DNA of 10,415 nucleotides, taken from positions 1 through 10,415 of the forward strand of contig UROR01000067.1 of NCBI GenBank assembly GCA_900549535.1, read 5' to 3'. Of this stretch, positions 5,171 to 10,415 are shown piece after piece (within the stretch, counting starts at the first letter, position 1; the number at the start of each line of letters is the position of its first letter). The notes under the pieces were generated by a model. That model saw nothing but the letters and a program-made list of their open reading frames with translations. It made no database searches and was not told the DNA's origin. The position numbers and the translations under genes are program-made. Source of the stretch: an uncultured Collinsella sp. (lineage in GTDB: Bacteria; Actinomycetota; Coriobacteriia; Coriobacteriales; Coriobacteriaceae).

Positions 5171-6316
5171 CTAGAGCACCTCCGTGTAGCTGCCAAAGTA
5201 GGTGAAGCTCTCGCACACGTCGTCGATGGAATCGAGCAGGTCGTCGAGGGCCTTGCTGCCAAAGGGGCAGTCCAGATCAAAGTAGAACATAAACTCAAAG
5301 TCGCGGCCGGGGATGGGGCGGCTCTCGAGCTTGATCAGGTTGATGTTGAGTGCGTAGAAGCGCTCGAGCACGCGATAGAGGGCGCCCGGCTCGTTGGCCG
5401 TGGTGATCATGAGCGAGGTGCGATTAGCGCCGGGGTAGACGCGCGGCTCGCGGCTGATGACGACAAAGCGCGTGTAGTTGTTGTCCGAGTCCTGAATGTT
5501 GGGCTCCAGCACCTCCAGGCCATACAGCGTGGCACAGCTGCGCGAGGCGATGGCGGCGACGTCGGTGCGCTCGGAGTTGGCGACCATCTCGGCCGACATG
5601 GCCGTGTTTGGGTACTTGGTGGCGTGCAGGTCGTGGGACTCGATAAAGCCGGCACACTGGGCAATGGCTTGGCCGTGGCTGTAGACCTCGCGCACGTCGG
5701 CGAGCTTGGTGCCGGGCTTGACGAGCAGGTTGTGGTCGATCTTGAGTCGCAGCGAACGCACGATGTGGAAATCGAACTGGGCGAGCAGGTCGTAGACGGC
5801 GTTGACCGATCCGGCGGTGGAGTTCTCGATGGGCAGCACGCCAAACTCGCAGAAGCCGTCGCGCACAGCGCGCATGACGCCTTCGAAGGTCTCGAAAAAC
5901 GCGATGTCGGGCACGTCGAAGAGTTTGCACGCGGCGATCTGGCTATAGGCACCTTCCACGCCCTGGCAGGCGACGGTGGCCGTTTGAGGGAAGGGCGTGT
6001 CGGAGGCTGCAGCCGTGGCGTGTGCCTTTTGCGAGACGGTGATGCCCTTGAGCTCGTTGATGTAGCGCTGCTGCTCGGCCTTGCTCATGCTCATGAGGAG
6101 GCGGAACAGGGCGATGGTCTGTGCCTCGTAGCGCTCGGGCGCGCGGCTGGCGAGGTTGTTGAGCTTGGAGCGCTCGCGGGCGGGGTCGAAGACGGCCTTG
6201 CCCATCTCGATTTTTGACTTGGCGACTTCGGTGGCAATGTCCATGCGCTCGACAAAGCTGTTGAGGAGCGTGGTATCGATGCCATCGATGGCCTGGCGGA
6301 TGTCAGCAAGGTCCAT
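5171..6316 (-). CDS. pheA: Bifunctional chorismate mutase / prephenate dehydratase (P-protein)
   Basis: A 381-residue enzyme making phenylpyruvate from chorismate via prephenate, the committed branch to phenylalanine. An AroQ-type chorismate mutase domain (1-90) has R7, R24, K35 and E48 at the expected places. After a variable linker, the prephenate dehydratase domain (about 112-290) carries LPIENSTAGSV (161-171) and the catalytic TRF (282-284). An ACT domain (about 299-381) has NEPGALYRVL (308-317) and ESRP (331-334), the segments that bind phenylalanine in known P-proteins, so feedback inhibition is likely. The frame stays open far upstream to 6568, overlapping aroC antisense-free sequence of low-complexity Arg-rich character; I chose the ATG at 6316, with AAAGGGG just upstream, because homology begins there. 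It sits between aroC and aroE-aroK. Confidence 0.95.
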   Translation of the reverse strand: MDLADIRQAIDGIDTTLLNSFVERMDIATEVAKSKIEMGKAVFDPARERSKLNNLASRAPERYEAQTIALFRLLMSMSKAEQQRYINELKGITVSQKAHATAAASDTPFPQTATVACQGVEGAYSQIAACKLFDVPDIAFFETFEGVMRAVRDGFCEFGVLPIENSTAGSVNAVYDLLAQFDFHIVRSLRLKIDHNLLVKPGTKLADVREVYSHGQAIAQCAGFIESHDLHATKYPNTAMSAEMVANSERTDVAAIASRSCATLYGLEVLEPNIQDSDNNYTRFVVISREPRVYPGANRTSLMITTANEPGALYRVLERFYALNINLIKLESRPIPGRDFEFMFYFDLDCPFGSKALDDLLDSIDDVCESFTYFGSYTEVL

Positions 6317-6369
6317 GGAGGCCCCTTTCACGTAACGGCTGAGTTGATAGGCAACCCAGGTGAGTCGGG

Positions 6370-7467
6370 TTAGAGCTGGGCGACGTCCTCGAGGAGAGCG
6401 TCCCAGATGGCGAGCGCCGCGGCTGCCTCGGCTACGGGGACGGCTCGGGGGACGATGCAGGGATCGTGACGGCCGTGCACCGAGAGCTCGGCATTTTCCA
6501 TAGCGTCCATGTCTACGGTCTGCTGCTCGCGGCCAATTGAGGGCGTCGGCTTTACGGCCATGCGCCACATGACGGGCGCGCCGGTCGAAATACCGCCCAG
6601 GATGCCGCCGGCGTTATTGGACTCGACCTCGATTTCGCCGGTCTCGGCATCGATGCGATATGGATCGTTGTTCTCGCTGCCGCGCATGGCGGCCACGGCA
6701 AAGCCCATGCCAAACTCCACGCCCTTTACGGCGGGAATGCCAAACGCGATTTGCGCGATGCGGTTCTCGATGCCGTCGAACATGGGGTCGCCTATGCCCG
6801 TGGGAAGCCCGTAAATGCCGCACTCCACGATGCCGCCGATGCTGTCGAGCTCGTCGCGCGCGGCCAGAATCTCCTCGCGCATGCGGCCGGCTGCGGCGGC
6901 GTCAATGCACGGCAGATCGTTCGTAAGGATCGCCTTGCGGTCGGCCTCGCGATAGACCATATCGTCCATCGGCAGGTCGGAGATGCCGCCGATCTGCGCG
7001 ACGTGCGCCATGACCTGAATGCCGCGGGCCTCGAGTGCCTGCAGCGCAATGCCGCCGGCGATGCATAAGGGTGCCGTTAGGCGGCCGGAGAAATGCCCGC
7101 CACCAGCGACATCGTGCATGTTGTGATACTTCACGCGCGCAGGGAAGTCCGCATGTCCGGGGCGGGGCTTGCGGCGCAGCTCGGAGTAATCCTTGGAGCG
7201 CGTGTTGGTGTTCTCGATAATCGCGGCGATGGGCGCGCCGGTGGTATGTCCATCGACAACACCGGCGATGATATGCGCGGCGTCGGCCTCGCGGCGTTTG
7301 GTTGCGGTCTCGTCGCGGCCAGGGGCGCGACGGTCGAGGAAGGCCTGCAGCTTCTCCTGGTCCACGGCGATGCCCGCCGGGATGCCATCGAGCGAGCAGC
7401 CGATGGCGGGGGAGTGCGACTGGCCGAAAATGCTCAGATGCAAAACGTTGCCAAAGGTCGAGGACAT
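6370..7467 (-). CDS. aroC: Chorismate synthase
   Basis: This 365-residue protein converts 5-enolpyruvylshikimate-3-phosphate to chorismate, using reduced FMN as cofactor. Family motifs: FGQSHSPAIG (14-23), where the first signature is often GESHG; RRAPGRDE (46-53); RPGHAD (102-107); GGGHFSGRLTA (122-132); SNNAGGILGGISTG (283-296); and GRHDPCIVPRAVPVAEA (332-348). Length and motif spacing are normal. The Gln in place of Glu in the first signature also occurs, as I recall, in clostridial enzymes, so it is not damage. The start has GAGGAGG about 7 bases upstream, inside the end of aroA, and the aroA stop is one base before this ATG, indicating tight coupling. The pheA start follows after 53 bases. 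No flavin reductase gene is in the window. Confidence 0.97.
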   Translation of the reverse strand: MSSTFGNVLHLSIFGQSHSPAIGCSLDGIPAGIAVDQEKLQAFLDRRAPGRDETATKRREADAAHIIAGVVDGHTTGAPIAAIIENTNTRSKDYSELRRKPRPGHADFPARVKYHNMHDVAGGGHFSGRLTAPLCIAGGIALQALEARGIQVMAHVAQIGGISDLPMDDMVYREADRKAILTNDLPCIDAAAAGRMREEILAARDELDSIGGIVECGIYGLPTGIGDPMFDGIENRIAQIAFGIPAVKGVEFGMGFAVAAMRGSENNDPYRIDAETGEIEVESNNAGGILGGISTGAPVMWRMAVKPTPSIGREQQTVDMDAMENAELSVHGRHDPCIVPRAVPVAEAAAALAIWDALLEDVAQL

Positions 7468-7468
7468 G

Positions 7469-8788
7469 CTATTCCTCCTCGAGCGTGACCTTGCCGCCCA
7501 ACAGGCGGTAGTGGTCGAAGAAATCGGGATAGGACTTGTTGACGGCCTCGGCGCCGTGGATCACGACCTCGCCGGTGGCGCGACTTGCGGCGATGGCTGC
7601 CATCATGGCGATGCGGTGGTCGTTGTGCGAATCGACCTCGCCGCCGGTAAGGGCATCGACGCCCTTGATGATGAGGTCGTCACCGGCGATGCGCACCTGT
7701 GAGCCCAGCGCGGTGAGCTCGCGGGTGGTGGTGACCAGACGGTCAGATTCCTTGATGCGCAGGCGCGCACAGTCACGGATGAACGTGCGGCCCTGAGCCA
7801 GCGAGGCCACGGCCGAGATGACGGGCACCAGGTCGGGAATGTCGTGGGCGCTCATCTCAAAGCCGGCGAGCTTGTCGGACTGCACGGTGGCGGCGTTGGT
7901 GGAACGCACGATGCGGGCGCCAAAGCGCGAAAGCGCGGCAAGCACGTTGCGGTCGCCCTGTGCGGAGCTCAGGGACACACCCTCGACGGTGATGGGGTCG
8001 GTTCCGATAGCGCCGGCGCACAGCCAAAAGGCAGCGTTGGACCAGTCACCCTCGACGGCCACGCTGCCGGGCGTGCGATACGAGCCACTGCTCACGCGGA
8101 AGTTTGTGACCTCGGGCTGGCCGTCCCGGGCGGGAATACGCTCGACGTTGACCTCGACGCCAAAGGCCTTCATGGCCTGGATCGTCAGGTTGATGTAGGG
8201 GCGGCTCTCGATGAGGCCGGTTACCTGCACGCAGGAGGGCTGGGCCAGCAGCGGGGCTGCCAGCAGCAGGCCCGAGATGTACTGCGAGCTCACGTTGCCC
8301 GGCAGCACAAAGGTGCCCGGGCGCATGCGTCCGTTCGTCTTGAGCGGAAAACCGCCCAGACCCTGTAGGTCGCAGCCGGCGGCAATGATCTCGTCCGAGA
8401 GCGGCGAGAGCGGGCGGGCGCCCAGGCGGCCCTGGCCCACGAAGGTGGCATCCGCACCCAGCGCGCAGGCGACGGGCAGCATAAAGCGCAGCGTGGAGCC
8501 GCTCTCGCCGCAGTCGAGCGTGCCGCCGGCAAGGGCCTTGAGCAGGCCAAACTCAACACTCTTCATGGTGGGGTGGACCTGGAAGCCGTCCTCGACGGTT
8601 TCGATGCGAGCGCCCAGGGCCGTAAGGCAACGCACCGTAGCCTCGATGTCGGCGCAGGTGGTGTTGCAGGTGACGTGTGTCTCGCCGTTGGCAAGCGCGG
8701 CGCAGATGATCAGGCGGTGCGCCATCGACTTGGACGCGATGGCAGGAACGGTGCCCTTGAGCGGGGACGGGGTGATGCGGGCTAGCAT
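7469..8788 (-). CDS. aroA: 5-enolpyruvylshikimate-3-phosphate synthase
   Basis: A 439-residue enzyme that transfers the enolpyruvyl group of PEP to shikimate-3-phosphate. Substrate residues are in place: K20, S21 and R25 in SKSMAHR; the PEP loop CGESGSTLRF (93-102); R124 in GARPLSPL; Q169 in SSQYISG; catalytic D319 in DIPDLVP; K346, E347 and R350 in RIKESDRL; NDHRIAMM (389-396); and K418 in NKSYPDFF. The PEP loop reads GESGSTLRF rather than the enterobacterial NAGTAMRP, so the proline after the arginine is Phe102; this resembles Firmicutes-type sequences, and inhibitor behaviour cannot be inferred. The frame is open to 8869, but the ATG at 8788 gives the usual MLARITPSPLKGTVP beginning. It overlaps the aroB stop by 7 bases. 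Confidence 0.96.
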   Translation of the reverse strand: MLARITPSPLKGTVPAIASKSMAHRLIICAALANGETHVTCNTTCADIEATVRCLTALGARIETVEDGFQVHPTMKSVEFGLLKALAGGTLDCGESGSTLRFMLPVACALGADATFVGQGRLGARPLSPLSDEIIAAGCDLQGLGGFPLKTNGRMRPGTFVLPGNVSSQYISGLLLAAPLLAQPSCVQVTGLIESRPYINLTIQAMKAFGVEVNVERIPARDGQPEVTNFRVSSGSYRTPGSVAVEGDWSNAAFWLCAGAIGTDPITVEGVSLSSAQGDRNVLAALSRFGARIVRSTNAATVQSDKLAGFEMSAHDIPDLVPVISAVASLAQGRTFIRDCARLRIKESDRLVTTTRELTALGSQVRIAGDDLIIKGVDALTGGEVDSHNDHRIAMMAAIAASRATGEVVIHGAEAVNKSYPDFFDHYRLLGGKVTLEEE

Positions 8789-9888
8789 GCGGATGCGTCT
8801 CCCTTCTGGCCGAGGCCTTCGGCAATGAGTTCGTGGAAAGTGGAAAGCGGCGTGCGGTCGATGCTGCAACGGCCAATGCCGTGCGGAATCACCAGATCGA
8901 TGGTGTCGCCCGCGCGCTTCTTGTCGTGGAGCGCCTCGGCAAAGACGGCATCGACATCGAGGTCGCAGCGGGTCTTGAGGCCATGGCGGGCGCAGAGTTC
9001 CTCAATACGACCGGGCAGTGCAGCATCGCAGACGCCGTGCAGGGCCGCGGCGCGCGTGATGATGCCCATGCCGATCGACACGCAGTTGCCGTGTCCGAGC
9101 TCAAAGTGCTCGCAGGCCTCGACGGCGTGTCCGGCGCTGTGTCCAAAGTTGAGGAGCTTGCGCTGGTTGGTTTCGCGCTCGTCGGCGACGACCACGGCGC
9201 GCTTGATGTCGATATTACGGGCGATGATGAGCGCTACGCGGGCCACATCGCGGTTGAGCAGCTCCAGCGTGAGCGGGGTCTTCTCCAGCTCGGCGAAAAG
9301 CTCCGGGTCGGTGATCACGGCGTGTTTGACAACCTCGCCGCAGCCGTCGGCGAACTGCTCGGGCGTGAGGGTGGCCAGGCACCCCACGTCGGCGATAACC
9401 ACGCTCGGCTGCCAAAAGGCGCCGGCCAAGTTCTTGCCTGCAGCCAAGTCGATGGCGGTCTTGCCGCCCACCGACGAATCCACCATGGCGAGCAGGCTCG
9501 TCGGGATCTGCACAAACTTGCAGCCACGCATGTAGGTGGCGGCCACAAAGCCGGCCACGTCGCCCACGACGCCGCCGCCGAGTGCCACGATCACGTCGGA
9601 GCGCGAAAGCTCGTGCTCGGCCACAAACTCCAAAATTGCAACATAGGTTTCGGCGCGCTTATGGGCCTCGCCGGCCTCGAAGGTGCAGATGCTCACCTCG
9701 TAGCCTGACGCCTCCAGGCTCTGCTTAACGGGCATCTGGTAGAGCGGGCCCACGTTGGTGTCCGTCACGATGACGGCCTTGGTGCCGCCAGCAGTGGCGC
9801 GCACGAGCGGTCCCGCCTGCTCCAGCAAAAACGTGCCAACATGCACCTGGTAGGGGCGTGCAGTGTCGATATCGATGGTAATCGCCAT
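8782..9888 (-). CDS. aroB: 3-dehydroquinate synthase
   Basis: A 368-residue NAD- and metal-dependent cyclase that converts DAHP to 3-dehydroquinate, the second step of the pathway. Seen in order: the NAD-binding GGGVVGD (104-110) followed by AGFVAATYMRG; IPTSLLAMVDSSVGGKTAID (128-147) with substrate-binding lysine K143; GKNLAGAFWQP (151-161); metal ligand E185 in GCGEVVKHA; H250 and H254 in LNFGHSAGHAVE; and H266 in ELGHGNCVSIGM. Length is normal. The ATG has AGGAC about 9 bases upstream, 36 bases after the tyrA stop. Its last codons overlap the aroA start, which suggests translational coupling. It is the first shikimate enzyme on the operon and would need DAHP synthase encoded elsewhere. Confidence 0.97.
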   Translation of the reverse strand: MAITIDIDTARPYQVHVGTFLLEQAGPLVRATAGGTKAVIVTDTNVGPLYQMPVKQSLEASGYEVSICTFEAGEAHKRAETYVAILEFVAEHELSRSDVIVALGGGVVGDVAGFVAATYMRGCKFVQIPTSLLAMVDSSVGGKTAIDLAAGKNLAGAFWQPSVVIADVGCLATLTPEQFADGCGEVVKHAVITDPELFAELEKTPLTLELLNRDVARVALIIARNIDIKRAVVVADERETNQRKLLNFGHSAGHAVEACEHFELGHGNCVSIGMGIITRAAALHGVCDAALPGRIEELCARHGLKTRCDLDVDAVFAEALHDKKRAGDTIDLVIPHGIGRCSIDRTPLSTFHELIAEGLGQKGDASAC

Positions 9889-9924
9889 AAGCTTCGGTCC
9901 TTTCGACCTGGCGTGATAGGTGGT

Positions 9925-10415
9925 TTAGTGGGAGGCCTCGTCGTCGAGCGCGCGCTTGATACGGTCGCCCTCGGCAAGGAGGTTCTCCAGATAGCGCTGG
10001 TCGTGGTCTTTGAGCGCTCGGCTGTAGGCTCCGAGTGCCTCGATCAGATGGTCAATCTCGAAGGCGAGCGCGTCGGCGTCGTCGATCATGAGTTCCGACC
10101 ACATCTGGGGGTTGAGGTGCGCCACGCGGGTAAGGTCGCGGTAGCTACCGGCCGAAAACCCGTGGTGAACCTGGGCGGTCGGGCTTTTGACGTAGGCGTT
10201 TGAGACGACGTGTGCGAGCTGGCTCGTGAAGGCGATGACGCGGTCGTGCTCGGCGGCGCTGGTCACGCTGAACTTGCCAAAGCCCAAGGGGCGCACCATC
10301 TCGCGCACCTGGCCCAAAAGCTCCAGTTTGAGCGCATCGTCCACCGCGGGCGGCACGAGCACGAGTGGCGCGCCCTGGAACAGGTCGGCGCGGGAGTGCG
10401 CATAGCCCGAGTACT
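9925..10415 (-). CDS. tyrA: Prephenate dehydrogenase, C-terminal part (5' end outside window)
   Basis: The last 162 residues are visible, in frame from the right edge to a TAA at 9927-9925. They begin YSGYAHSRADLFQGAPLVLVPP, where the HSRADLF segment is typical of the loop after the catalytic histidine in bacterial TyrA proteins. They continue with EHDRVIAFTSQLAHVVSNAY and GFSAGSYRDLTRVA, matching the helical dimerisation domain. The enzyme oxidatively decarboxylates prephenate to 4-hydroxyphenylpyruvate, the precursor of tyrosine. The protein ends shortly after this domain, so there is no C-terminal ACT domain as in Bacillus TyrA. Arogenate as an alternative substrate cannot be excluded from this part. 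It is the most upstream operon gene in view; the promoter and NAD-binding domain lie beyond base 10415. Confidence 0.93.
   Translation of the reverse strand, partial: YSGYAHSRADLFQGAPLVLVPPAVDDALKLELLGQVREMVRPLGFGKFSVTSAAEHDRVIAFTSQLAHVVSNAYVKSPTAQVHHGFSAGSYRDLTRVAHLNPQMWSELMIDDADALAFEIDHLIEALGAYSRALKDHDQRYLENLLAEGDRIKRALDDEASH

Noticed and set aside
4454..6217. Long open frame on the + strand (587 codons) across aroE-aroK and pheA
   Set aside because: It is antisense to two well-supported enzymes; the translation is rich in Val, Gly, Ala and His with no family motifs, as expected from the mirrored codon bias of high-GC genes.
6350..6372. Small inverted repeat AACCC/GGGTT at the end of aroC
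   Set aside because: Only 5 pairs, a 9-base loop and no T-run, within a tight operon; too weak to call a terminator or attenuator.
6317..6568. N-terminal extension of pheA to an upstream start
   Set aside because: The extra 84 residues are Arg-rich without homology and overlap aroC; the ATG at 6316 has its own ribosome site and starts the chorismate mutase domain exactly.
8789..8869. N-terminal extension of aroA
   Set aside because: It overlaps aroB and encodes a basic stretch with no similarity; EPSP synthase homology begins at the ATG at 8788.
1..10415. CRISPR arrays, rRNA, complete insertion sequences, integrases
   Set aside because: No regularly spaced repeats, no transposase or recombinase motifs, and no rRNA sequence were seen on either strand.

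Overview
The window looks like a chromosomal segment of a high-GC Gram-positive gut actinobacterium, most likely class Coriobacteriia and perhaps Collinsella. The call rests on overall protein character, high GC in the core genes, Shine-Dalgarno sites before most genes, and an abundant-looking palindrome around GTGCCTGTCCCC. No 16S or other marker is present, so it is an inference.

Layout. (1) Bases 1-1113, + strand: the end of an ABC-2 permease and a complete Wzt/TagH/KpsT-type ATPase, an exporter of a cell-surface glycan. (2) Bases 1168-1286, + strand: tRNA-Arg(UCU) with encoded CCA and an intrinsic terminator. (3) Bases about 1277-1787, + strand: a broken acyltransferase-3 gene, with the N-terminal motif joined to a C-terminal half in other frames. 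(4) Bases 1788-3323, - strand: a two-gene cassette, a DUF4869-like protein followed by a P-loop ATPase of unknown function. The two genes overlap at TAATG, have their own TATAAT-type promoter and end at a strong terminator. The cassette is clearly lower in GC than the genes to its right. (5) Bases 3325-3383: a long nested hairpin between the cassette and the aromatic genes. (6) Bases 3418-10415, - strand: a compact aromatic amino acid operon, transcribed tyrA (partial), aroB, aroA, aroC, pheA, aroE-aroK fusion, aroQ.

Together the aromatic genes encode every step from DAHP to chorismate (AroB, AroQ, AroE/AroK, AroA, AroC), plus both branches from chorismate: PheA (chorismate mutase/prephenate dehydratase) to phenylpyruvate and TyrA toward tyrosine. 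DAHP synthase and the final aminotransferase are not in the window. Gene junctions are mostly overlapping or a few bases apart, so one long transcript from a promoter beyond the right edge is likely. A REP-like palindrome lies just before aroQ.

The part most worth attention is the DUF4869-like/ATPase pair between the tRNA and the aro operon. It is self-contained, compositionally distinct, beside a tRNA and a gene remnant, and has no assigned biochemical role that I know of.
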